The notes under the pieces were generated by a model. It was not told the DNA's origin, did no database searches, and saw only the letters and a program-made list of their open reading frames with translations. Below, one piece after another: positions 13,301-24,369 of a stretch of 64,000 nucleotides of DNA. How positions within the stretch are numbered: position 1 is the first letter of the stretch; each line of letters begins with the position of its first letter. Position numbers and translations under genes: made by a program. Location: contig OX030966.1 in NCBI GenBank assembly GCA_943735955.1, positions 4,498,976-4,562,975 of the forward strand, given 5' to 3'. This DNA comes from Piscicola geometra (lineage: Eukaryota; Annelida; Clitellata; Hirudinida; Piscicolidae).

Positions 13301-15908
13301 CGACATCGTCATCAAGACCTTCATCTCCATCAACTCCGTTCTGAAACGCAACCACTCTAGCGTCTTTCTCAAGCACGACTCGGTGAGTGCCTGCTTCGAG
13401 CTGCTCGGCTTCGACATCCTCCTCGACAAGGACCTCAGGCCTTACCTCCTTGAAGTTTGTTCTCGTGGTGGTGGTGCAAGGGTTGGTGTGGTGCGGTGGC
13501 GTTTGATGGCATTGCTCTGATGAGATTCTAGGGATTGTATAGGAGACTATTGTGTGATTATATTTTACCCTGGTTTTTCTTTTGTTTGATCTTTTTGATC
13601 ACACATTTTACAAGGATTTTATATTTTTTTGCTTTTCAATTTTTCTTAATTTCATTTCTACTTTTTTCTGCACTGTCTTGGTGTTGTTTTGGGGGTTATT
13701 TAAGAGACTGTTAACGATTTAGTTATTGAACAAATTCGAGACTGCTTAGAATCTAAATAAGAAATCTTTTTGGCAACTAACATCGATCACCTAGTCTTCC
13801 ACGACCACTACTTCAACATAATCGATCCCAATTTATATCCACAATTACTACTTCAATATATAGCAACCACATCCCCGAACACACTCCTCGCAGGTCAACC
13901 ACTCGCCCAGTTTCTCGGTCGACTCTCCGCTCGACAAGGCCGTCAAGGAAGCGCTCCTCTTCGACACATTCTCCATGGTCACCTACTTCGGCAACTACAC
14001 TCCCGGCCAGCTCAAGGAGTCTAAGCACCTCGTTGTCAATAGGTTTGTGTGTTGGGGGGGGGGAGAGGGGAATGGAGTTTTTGGTAGTGGTTTTTTGGGG
14101 GTTTTCATGAGGTTTTTAGAGAATTATTTTGTTATCAGCATCGGCGTGTTGGTTTGATGAAGTTAGGGTGGGGAAGAAGGAGAGATTTTTATTTTTCACA
14201 TCTTTTTACATGTATTCAATTCTGTTTTTTCTTCAAGACTGCGGAAGAGCAGGGAGATGCAGAAGAAGTTGCATGAGGAAGGCTTGAAAGGGCAGATCAG
14301 TCACGAGGAGAAAATGAGTGGAAACTTCAGACTCATATATCCTGCCGAGAACTCAGAGCGCTATCAAAGGTGACTCTTCGTACTCCTTGACTCTTGACTT
14401 GACTTCTTCATTCATCTCTTTGCTTCTCCATCAAATGCTTTTTCCACTTTTCATCTCCCATTCATCCACCAATCAGCCACTTACTCCCCATCCTCATCAT
14501 CTCTTTCACCATCATCATCATCATCTCTTTCACCATCACCATCATCATCATCCCTTACACCATCCTCATCATCATCCCTTACACCATCCTCATCATCATC
14601 CCTTATACCATCATCATCATCATCCCTTACACCATCATCATCGTCATTTCATACATCATCACCACAGGTTCTACAACACCGCTCCTTTGGTTTACGAAGA
14701 CACGAAAGCATCGAAATCCAGGGCTGAAAATGCTAGGTAGCTTTCGGAGGGGTTTTGGACCGTTTATGAATAATTTCGTGTATCCTACGGTTATTTCAGT
14801 ATGCGCAAAAACTGTATAATTTTTTTAAATAAAAAAAATAATTTTAAAAATAATTTATTTTTCTATATTAATCACAGCCTGACAGACGCAGGCCATTTTA
14901 CAATGTTTTCGACCGCTATAATTAGATTCGCGCGCTTCATTTAAGGCGTCCACCCTGCAACTTGCAGACTTTTCCGGGAGAAGCTGGACAGCAAGCAGGC
15001 GCTGGCGAACAAGGCGCGAGGGGAGAGTCCAAAGCGCATGAGACTCAACAAGGCGCCACACCCTGTGAGGCGAATGCGTGGATGATTTGGGAATTTGTTA
15101 CTTTTTTGAGAGTGTTGAGTCTTTGAAATTGAGAGTTTGCGTCATTTTTGCGCAAGGTTTAATTTCAAATTTACCCGATTATTCTGCGTAACTAGTCAAG
15201 GATTCAATCTCTTATTTCATTAGACTTTCTCTTTCTTCCTTTTTGCCTACTTCCTTCATCTTCTCCAAACGCCACAGCTGACCCCACTCGACACAAAGAC
15301 GCCCCTCGAGATCTCAAGCGAGGAGGAGAAGAGGAGGGTCGAAGAGATGAGCCGTAGGGACGCTCAAATGCGCATGTACGGCATCGTCGGCGCCGTGAAG
15401 AGACTCTTTTCGCTCATCAATCACCCCTCTACCCAGTCCTTTCCTGCCATCTTGCCTGTCTTCAGTATTACCGATAAGGTGTCTTGTTTTTGCTTTTTTG
15501 TTGGCTTGTGTTAGTTGATGGAGGGTGGTTTTTATAAATATTTTTATTACTATCGGCCAGAATTTTAAAAATTGCCAATATTCGGTGCCGAAACTAATAT
15601 CGAACGACTATTTCGATAGCGCTATATAATGGAATAACTTTCACAATCATAATCATCACCATCGTCATCATCATCAGGATTTCACAACGGTAAAGTCCAA
15701 AGAGAATTTGTCGATTCTTTCCAAAAAGCAAATCATCAATTCTTTCAACCCTGAAGAAAATGATGACGACGATGATGAAGAAGGTGGTAGTAATGATGAT
15801 GGGGATGATGATGATGATGATGAGTATGGCTATAAATATGGTGAGTTAGATGAGCACTTCTTCAAGCTGGACGGGAAGATTGACAAAAAAGCTCTGGTAA
15901 CAAACTAG
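10369..15908 (+). CDS. TTLL6/13-like: Tubulin polyglutamylase, TTLL6/TTLL13-like
   Basis: ATP-dependent ligase adding glutamate side chains to tubulin tails on axonemal or neuronal microtubules. Exons: 10369-10585, 10742-10829, 11147-11187, 11441-11559, 11766-11896, 12114-12270, 12507-12607, 12728-12770, 12941-13026, 13229-13454, 13894-14042, 14238-14369, 14668-14736, 14968-15064, 15278-15478, 15678-15908; phases join to 695 residues. Visible family motifs are [45 protein letters not shown], the ATP-grasp Lys stretch [51 protein letters not shown] and LLEVNHSPSF with the Mg-binding Glu and Asn. The basic segment after the core ([15 protein letters not shown]) fits the microtubule-binding helix of TTLL6/7. 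Start chosen at ATG 10369, the first in-frame ATG of an acidic/basic N-terminal exon; an upstream exon cannot be excluded. The last exon has poly-Asp runs from (GAT)n. TTLL6 and TTLL13 cannot be told apart here. Confidence 0.9.
12775..12895. repeat. (ATC)n-rich microsatellite in TTLL intron
   Basis: Interrupted CAT/ATC trinucleotides lie between the exons ending at 12770 and starting at 12941. A poly-C run (about 12485-12498) forms the polypyrimidine tract of the exon at 12507. Confidence 0.85.
14490..14667. repeat. (CAT)n/CATCATCATCCCTTACAC minisatellite in TTLL intron
   Basis: CAT triplets alternate with CCCTTACACCAT units, repeated several times, and run up to the acceptor of the 69-bp exon at 14668. 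No coding potential beyond repeat frames. Confidence 0.85.
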
Positions 15909-17395
15909 TCTTGGGCTTAGTGAATGTTGCAATGAAACATTTGTTGCATGACCTGGCTTGAATAAAAAGGGGTGGTTAGTTTTTTGTAAATGTCAAGTAA
16001 ATGTCAAGAATAGCACAAAGTTTTAGTGCTTTTTTTGTACCAATTAAAAAAATAATTCTCCTGCAAGTAGGTTCTTGTGAGTATACTTAGAATGAAAACA
16101 ATAAGTTTTTCTCTTTAATAATCATATTGGAAATAGCCGTGATTCCCTCTCCTGTCGCTCGTGATAATAATACTTCGATCATTCCATAAATCTTTATTCT
16201 CATTTTTCAACATATAAAGTTTTTGAGAATTCATTCTTTTGCGACATTTATAAGTTTTATTTTGCATGAAAGGTGAGTTATTTGAAAGCAATTTTTATCG
16301 TTTACATTCCTTCATGTGTCCCGAATGCTTTCTATCTATCCGTTCAATTTGGCATACTTGAGATTCGAATAATTTAACTGCAAATATTTAGTCTTCACAT
16401 TAATTAGTATCAAAAATACAAAATATACTTTTTCATTAATACTGTTTCTTAATTTTTAAAGTGTTTCCTGACTAAACCTTGATGTTTTTTCCATGTCGAC
16501 TTATCACGAACATTAATTTAACATATTTAGTGTATAATTTTTATACAAAAATTTAATCATAAAATTTAATTTATTTAATAATATGTAAAATAAATTTCTG
16601 AAAGACATTTTTTTATTCATCTAATTAAATATTTCTTTAATAGGTTATGAAAATATTCAGCTTAGTTAAGGTTTTAAAATAAAAATGATTAAGTTTTCAT
16701 ATTTATTTGGAACAGTCTTTATGCTTTCCAAGCCACGCCTTTGGACTGATGTCTTTCTCAATGTCTACACAAGTCAAATTCGATTTTTCTCTGGTTTTTT
16801 AACGTTGCCAAATTAAACATTTCCATATATCCATTGTTTCAACTATTCTTAAAATAATGACTTTTTCTAATGTCAATTTTTGTAATTTTTCCAAGCTTCT
16901 AAATTTTCCCATCTCGTGTGGTAGTTGTTTTCTGGTTTTAAAATACTTCGATGTAATCCACATATATTTAAAATAATTTTAAAACGATGAATTTTCAATA
17001 TTACATTTTGGTCTTTTTCCCTTCTTACCATCTTAGTTCAGGAGGGTTTATTACGCTTGCGAAACTTGTTTATCTATTCAAGTCTTTGTAATTCTCCCGA
17101 TTCGTCTACAAAACAATCTAGAACATCGATTATTAATGGTTTTCAATAATAAAAATTGAAATAATTCACTAAATAAACAAAAGTTTTATAAATTGACTGA
17201 TGGCTATGCAAGAACGAAATTGTAGGGTACAAATTTAAGAAAATTATAAAATATTAGTAATTAACTTTATTACGGGATAATTTCAGATTTAATTGTGAAT
17301 AAACTGTCCGCAATTTAATGGTCCACTGCATTTGCCTATATATTATTACATTTCAGCAGTTCTTTGTAAACTAAAAATAAATAATTTCATACAAA
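15909..17395. other. AT-rich intergenic region, no gene seen
   Basis: 1.5 kb between the convergent TTLL and PPP2R3C genes. Neither strand shows a recognised exon. It must hold both 3' UTRs. Confidence 0.6.
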
Positions 17396-20300
17396 CTAAA
17401 AGTTAGATATTTCCTCTGCTATGTTCTGTGAAGTGGCTTCTCTGTTCTCATAGTTCCAGAAGCTGACCACATCCGTCAGCATGCCCACTATGGTTTCTGC
17501 TTGACCACTGTTTTAAATTGTTTAATATTAAATTTTAGATTGTTTAACATGACATTCCAAAATTTATTATCTAAACTTAATGAATTTAATCATTTTTATT
17601 AAATATTACACTCCTATTTTGTTTAAATAAACACTTACGCTAAAGGCTTTAGCTTAAAGCTCGATAAATAAATGTTAGTGTTCCTCTTCAAGGATAAGAA
17701 GAATAATATAATAATAATATAAGAACCTTCTAATGAGATCACGGCAAGTTATCTTGAAAGGCACGACGGGTTTGATCATGTCGAATATTTCGCTCTTGAC
17801 GTCCTCAAATGCGATTTGATCTCCCGGCGCCGAGTGTTCCATAACCGACTGAGATCATTTTGAAAATTAATTCACAGTAGATCGATCAAGCCATCATTGA
17901 ATGGCGTTTACTTTTAAAAGATTCTTAAAACAGACCCGATAAAAGTAGTGCAGGTCAAAAGTGTCCAGATAGCCTTTGTGCTGGGTGTCCAGAATCTTGA
18001 AGAGGTACTGGATCGTCTGGGGTTGGGAACGGTGTCTGGTGGCGAGAACGAAGTCTAGATAGGTCTTGTAGTCCATTTCTCCGTCGTATGTCAGACACTC
18101 TTGGAAGACGCGGTCGAGAAAAGCCGTCGTGAAGCTGCCTCCGTTGAAGCTGTGTGTGTTTGTGAGGATTATGCTTGATGTTAATAATCTCAATTTGGTT
18201 GAATTTATTTTGTGTCGCTGATGTGATTTGAGGCTATTATTGTGTTATTTGAAAATAAACTTTTTTACTAACCTTTAAAAAGTATGAACCGTCTTATTTT
18301 CAAACCTAAAAACCAAAAAACCTACAAAAAACTGATTTTTTTCGCAGCCTCACTCACGTCGAAAGCTCTTCTCTCGAGAGCATTCCATTCTGGTTGGTAT
18401 CGAGCATCAAGTACTGCTTGTACACCTCCATGGCAGACGCATGCGAGAACCAATTGTTCTGCTCCTGCTCTACTGTCATTTTCTTTTCCTTCAGCTGCCA
18501 TTGCATGTGATGTGACTATTTTTTTTTTTGAACAACTTTTTTAATATAATTAGATAACGAGACTGAACACTCAGTCGATATTACATAACTCCACAAAAAA
18601 ACAAGCAATCTCGCAGCACAGAATGCCTCGTTAACCCTCCAACAACATATCTCTCGTGACCACTCTAGACGACTCGAATTCGAAATATAAAAATCAAACA
18701 TATGAACTTACACACATCACGATTTTAGAGTATCAAATGAAGCATATCAACCTACACACACATCACCAATTTAAATATCAAATAAAAGATACCAAACCAC
18801 ACACACGTGTAACCAATCCAAAGTATCAAACAATTACCTCTAGAAGGTCGTCCAAGAACGTACACGCCAGGATGTCCTGTATCTTGACCTTGCCTTGTCT
18901 GAGAGGGTCCAGGAAGAAGATGAACTTGCGAACGGCTGTGCAAATGTAGAAGGAGTAGAAGGAAGTCTCGAGGTCCTTCAGCTAGAGTCGAGGTGGGTGT
19001 TGGAAAGATGATTAAGTTGTTAAGGCTGTTGCAGGAGTTGGGAGGTAATTAGCCGTAATTAAGTAATAGTGAAATTTAATTTAAAATATAATAGTACTCT
19101 TATATTTAGAATAGAATCTGATAAAAATAAATGTAAAATACCTGTGGAAGAGACGGGATCAGCTCTAGTATATAATTCTCCAGGTCCTGAGAGCGAAAAT
19201 CAATTTAAGAAGTGAAATGAAAGCTGCACAAAAAAAAGAGTTATTTCAAAAATAAATTATTCTTCGATATACTTAACTAACGTTTTCTCTGAGAAATCCC
19301 AAGCCAACCGAGTCGTACAATGAAAGGCCTATCCTCGTCTGATACAACCACACCTGCCACGAAATATATTTAAGCTATTTAATCAGTGATTTACTCCCCT
19401 GATTAATACGCTAAATAAGCTATGTTTAAAAATAATATTTATGAATAGGAATTTTCCAGAAATATAAATTAACATCAATAGAAATATCATTTTGTTAAAC
19501 GAAGCAGAAAATTAATTTTTGGAAATTTAAAACGAAGAAAAAACCTTTCTCATAGCATAGTTGATGAACTGGTCTATAGAGATTCTGCCATAGGGGTCGC
19601 CATTATTGTTGTTAATTCCATTGCTACTCTTCAAATGCAACATCTTTGAGAAGATCGACGGTTTGAAAAATTGTCTGTAGTGTTCAAAGTGATTATTTTT
19701 TTAATGACTCCCAACATGCTAATGAAAGTTTAGATTTCATAATATTAAGAATTATAAAGTTTGCATAACCCTTTTCATATTCGTGTTCTTTGGAACTTAA
19801 TACACGTATTTAAATTATTTTAAAACCTATATAAAACTCCCAAAAACGTGAATAAATTAATCTGGTTGATAATTCAAATCAGTAACTGTTATTTACCTGC
19901 ATTTTGGGTTTACTTCCAGAGAAGCCTTTTTGAAATCCAGGTAACTAATCATCTTGTCTGACTTGTGGCACGGAGGAGTTTGGTGCCTTTCCAATGCTGT
20001 CCACATTGCCTTAATGTATTGTATTGTATTGAAATGTGTTGTATTGTAACGTAATTATTTTATTGCATTGTAATGTATTGTGCTATAATGTATTGTATTT
20101 TATTGTGTTGTGTTGTGTTGTATTGTGTTGTATTGTGTTGTATTATTTTAGATTATATGGTATTGTATTGTATTTTAATGTATTTTATTGTATTTAAAAA
20201 ATCAAAAAATTGTTTAAATCTAAATATTAAAAGTTTTATTAATGATTGACAAACAAACTTTTTATAAACTAACTTGTAATTCATCATTTTCTAGAAGTTC

Positions 20301-20958
20301 ATTGCTTTTTCTTTGCAAAAATAAGGCTCTAGGACAATATAAAGTAATTAATATAAAATTTAATAACTAAAAACAAAAATTATTTGGACAATTCATTTTT
20401 TTCTTATTCTGTCTTTACACCATTTGTTAATACTTTCATGTGAAATCTCTGATTATTTATAATTAAAACATATTGCTTGATTTTTATGAATCATTGTATT
20501 AACTACCTGGCTTCATCTCTCAATTTTTTCGGCATTAAATCTTTTTCTTCTGGGAGCTAAGAAAAAAAACAAAATAGACTTTCATAAATAATAAAGTTAA
20601 TAGTTTATTTACCAAGAAAATTATGCCTAAACTAGAGTACATTAGATATCAGTACCTTTTGACAGTTTTTGTGTCACTCACTTTGGAATAAAACTTAGGA
20701 ATGTGTTTATAAGTTTTGTGTGCCGGATCAATGGTACTATTGCCTTTTTCATGCCTTTTCAGCTCCACATTCAGCTCTTCTTAATAAATGAAATAATGAA
20801 AATTTTATTTTTTGTGTTATATAAAAACAAAAAATTGAAACACTATAAACTTTATATATACTATTATATATTATATAGTATAAAGTTTATAGTATAAACA
20901 TACTTTGTTTCATGATATTTGATTCAATAAGTTTCTTTTTTAGCTTAGTACAATCCAT
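17396..20958 (-). CDS. PPP2R3C: PP2A regulatory subunit B'' gamma (EF-hand)
   Basis: Regulatory subunit (G5PR) that targets protein phosphatases 2A and 5. Exons read on the minus strand: 20958-20904, 20776-20682, 20556-20507, 20328-20274, 20009-19897, 19674-19545, 19353-19282, 19186-19142, 18981-18838, 18494-18358, 18149-17936, 17848-17727, 17507-17396; phases join to about 447 residues, close to the usual 453. Start ATG 20958 opens MDCTKLKKKL, resembling the family N-terminus. Conserved blocks are ALFLQRKSNELLENDELQ, TRIGLSLYDSVG, DLENYILELIPSLPQ, FYICTAVRKFIFFLDPLR, KIQDILACTFLDDLLE, FLDRVFQECLTYDGEMDYKT and the C-terminal WNYENREA. An intact EF-hand loop LDTNQNGMLSREEL lies in the exon 18494-18358 (Asp-1, Asn-3, Asn-5, Glu-12). 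There is a short Asn run in the 19674-19545 exon. TAG stop at 17398-17396. The gene is complete and looks intact. Confidence 0.93.
20015..20200. repeat. (TATTG)n-type pentanucleotide microsatellite in PPP2R3C intron
   Basis: Degenerate TATTG/TGTTG pentamers lie just upstream (transcript sense) of the exon ending at 20009. The same pentamer recurs at 45768-45990 and, on the other strand, at 48556-49525. Confidence 0.9.
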
Positions 20959-21728
20959 CAGTGAACAGTTTGGAAATATTGGTTTAGGACCTAAACTTTA
21001 GGTTATAAACGTGATAGTAATGTATGTAAATGAGATTAACGATTGCCAAAGACAAGTTTCAAATGTTTAAATAGCTGAATGGTAAAAAAACGGTATTGCT
21101 ATTAGGCAAAATAAAATACTTTAAATTTATAAAATATTTTCTTCACATTAAAAATACTTTTTTTAACAAACATTTTGATGTGAAAAAAATTGACATAACT
21201 GAGTAAAATTATTATCAATTATTTAAAAAATATTTAAAACTCTTTACCCTCTCCTCATAGCTTGGCCTGATGACGTATTGTTCAAAACGTGATGGCTGAG
21301 TGCTTTTTTTCATTCGAAAGGGCGCTATACAAATAATTAGTAATTGATTGATTGAAATAAGCCTTATTTATCAACCAATCAATCACTACTTACGTGTTCT
21401 TAAATTCATTAATAAATCAATGATGATTCTTTAGTTATTCCTATTTAATATGAATGAACGTTCAAACATGCTAGATCAGTGATTTCCCAGTTCGGATTTT
21501 TCAGTTCAAGTTCAAGTTACAGTTAAGAAAAATTTAATTTTTCAGTTACTATTCAAGTAACAGTTATGCAAATTTTAATTTGTTAGTTACTATTTCAGTT
21601 TCAGTTATTTCAAATTGAAAAAAATTAAATTTTTATTTTTAATACAGCCTAAATTAATGTTTAAAAGTCAAATTATTTAAAAGATGTATAAATATATCAT
21701 TCATAATATAAGCCTGCCCATTTTCATA
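20959..21728. other. PPP2R3C 5' flank and degenerate short repeats
   Basis: AT-rich, no gene. At 21495-21620 a roughly 50-bp unit containing CAGTTAC...CAAGTTAC is repeated two to three times in degenerate form. The PPP2R3C promoter must lie just above 20958. Confidence 0.5.
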
Positions 21729-22269
21729 AATGTCATCAGTGGCGCAACCAGGGGGGGGCTGGGGGGGGGCTCAAGCCCCCCCCAGACCTTTTCAAAGGGT
21801 CTCGCAATTTTTCGAAAATCGATGGTTTTTTTTGGTGGTGGGGGGGGGGGGGGTAATGAATTTTTCAATATGCCATAAGACAATGATATTTTGTCTGGAT
21901 GGCCATCGGGTCTTTATCTCACGAAACATTTCATATATCAACACAGAACATAGAGATCCCACCAAAATAACACTAACATGTCACAAATTCTGTGAAGAAA
22001 TAGAGCACCACTAGACCTTAACTACACTTTTAAATCTTTACACTTTTTATATGTAAATTTTTTAAGCCATGACACAGTATATAGAGAACAAATCAGATAG
22101 ACAAAATAACTCTCGAGCTTTCAGAATTATCCAACCTTCATGGAAAGGATGCTGAAACTGTGTAAAGACAGCTCAAAATCACATCAACACATCAAGTTTA
22201 CGTGCGTATCAGTCTGATCTCATTGCATGTATCGAACTGCAAGAATTCTTTTGAGCAACAAGCCTTCAG

Positions 22270-22458
22270 CCCGAGTTGCATTATATGCTCGATGTTGTTC
22301 TGAGTCTGCCAGTTACTTCATCAGATGCAGAAAGAGCATTTTCTAAACTTCGGCTTATTAAAATTCATCTTAAGACGACTGTATATGCATGTCGTTTGCA
22401 TAGCTTGTTTGAGAATATCTGCTACCAAAACCGCTACTGCACTTCTTCCAGTAAATGA
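22270..22458 (+). pseudogene. hAT transposase C-terminal fragment
   Basis: A 60-codon open stretch with the hAT dimerisation signature (LPVTSSDAERAFSKLRLIK, then HLKTT). Most of the transposase (BED zinc finger, RNase H-like core) is missing or shifted out of frame, so this copy cannot be active. Confidence 0.85.
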
Positions 22459-22724
22459 AATGGTGAAAAGATTTTCACAAACTGATCGAAAAATTATTTT
22501 GTAACTGAAAACGCATCAAAATTTAGTTGAAACTAAATATTTGGAAAACAATTATAGACTGTTTAGGATCTCATATCAAACTTATTTTTTTCTTTTTTTC
22601 CTTAGTTTAAAAAATGATGACGTAACTTTAAGAATACTATGCAACTTAGTTTGTAGTTTTTCTTTTGTATCATTAATAAACTATCTAAATTCTTTATCAA
22701 TTATAATTGGTAGTTTTTATTTAG

Positions 22725-23736
22725 CCCATTGACCGCCGCTATCCGAGAAAAAAAGTTAAAATGAATTTTACATTTAGACTTGCATTATATGGTTATAAGA
22801 ATAACTCAAGCAAAAGTGAAAACAATTATTTCATAAGTTTTAATGGGGCAAAATGCTGCGAAAACGCAACGTGAGCGGGAAGTGTGACATACTTATGTAC
22901 ATTAAGAAATCATAAATAAATTGATTCAAACCACATTTATTAAACAGAAATAAATTTAAATTGCGAATAGTTCGATAAAATTCAGACTTCTAATTATTTT
23001 ATTTGTTATAATATTAATAATTATTATTTTAATTACAACAAAGCAAATTATTTAACGTGAATTACAACAGCACTCATAAACTGTCGTGCTGTTTCAAAGA
23101 CGATACTGACGACGAATGTTATCTTTATTTTAATTTTATATTCAACCTATGAGAGGTTAAAAAACTATCTTCTTTTCAATAAAAGCTTCAAGTGTGAAGC
23201 ATTTGCGGTTTGAAATTTTTTATCGAAATATAAAAATCAACATTCATCTACAAAATTCAACTTTTAATTTTAATTTTCTAAATTTCATAATACATTAACA
23301 TTGAAATAGCAAATTTTATTATTATTATAATGACTAGACTTATTAAAAATCATATGAAATCATATTATGTCAAAGTTGCGAAAACGCACCATTGATTTTT
23401 AAAAGCACTGAAAACGTTTTGCAAGTTATTTTGAATATTAAAAAATTAATTCAAGTATTAAATATCTTCTCACACTGAAATTAAGACTAAATTTGTATAA
23501 ATATACTAAAAATCGAACGAAAAAATTGAACAATTATCTAAGCGAAGAAAGATTGTTTCGAGAAATTTTAAATGTGAACAGGATATAAAAGACTACAAAT
23601 AATAAAATTGAAAAAGTTGAAATGTAACCTATAAAATTAAAATTTATTGTACAAAATATGTGAAAAAACTCGGTATAAAAACAGCAAAAAAATATAAAAA
23701 TTGATGTTGCAAAACGCAACAGCTGCGGTAAATGGA
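22725..23736. mobile_element. piggyBac-like MITE nested in the hAT element
   Basis: Ends CCCATTGACCGCCGCT and, reverse-complemented, TCCATTTACCGCAGCT form 15-16-bp inverted repeats. They are flanked by TTAG (22721-22724, one change from TTAA) and TTAA (23737-23740), as expected of piggyBac-type insertion. The interior carries repeated GCGAAAACGCAAC-like motifs. No transposase is present in about 1 kb. Confidence 0.75.
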
Positions 23737-24369
23737 TTAAACAATTATTTTTTTATACTAAAGTTGAGCCCCCCCCAGCATTTTTTGCTGGTTGCGCCCC
23801 TGAATGTCATCAATTCCAGATTTTTGCTCTGGCGATTTTTTTCCTTGCAGTTAGGTCTCCGCACACCGGGAACCCCCTCTCCACATACGCTTGTGAAGCG
23901 GGAGCTGAAACATTGTCTTGCGCAAAAGAAGCTAATATTGGGTATTTCGCTTCATTTTCTGTCCAAAAATATAGACCATTTCCTTTCAAATAAGTTGTGC
24001 TGGCATTCGAATATGATTATATTTCGTTTTCCAATGTTTTACAAATGCCCACTGAAGAATCAACATTTATTCTTTTCACTGTATCATCGGACCAGTGTGT
24101 TGTCTGGTAAAGTATAGCGTGGGTCGAGTGTTTGGAAATACATTCGCACATGCTCATTGTTAAGAAAGGAAGTTGTCAGAGCAGTATTTGCCAATATATT
24201 TACCAGCAGTCGTTGACGAAGCCGAACTTCAGGGGAATCTTCTATAAATTACTTTGATTATAAAGAAAAAAGTAAGAAAAGCTTGAAATATTTTAAACTG
24301 CGAGTTTTTTAGCTAATATATTTTTCTCAACTTTGTATTAAAATATATGCAATTTTAGGCATACAACCT

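Larger units (their letters stand above)
21737..23802 (+). mobile_element. hAT-superfamily DNA transposon (degenerate) with 8-bp target duplication
   Basis: Left end CAGTGGCGCAACCAGGGG and right end (reverse complement) CAGGGGCGCAACCAGC are terminal inverted repeats. Each continues into a G-tract and GGGGCTCAA. AATGTCAT flanks both ends (21729-21736 and 23803-23810), the 8-bp duplication typical of hAT. Inside, 22310-22400 reads SLPVTSSDAERAFSKLRLIK, the hAT C-terminal dimerisation motif; upstream transposase sequence is broken by stops. A piggyBac-like element sits inside it. Confidence 0.9.

Noticed and set aside
18656..18949. ORFs 18656-18949 (+) and 18752-18943 (-)
   Set aside because: The first is antisense; the second overlaps the PPP2R3C exon 18981-18838 in another frame or runs into intron.
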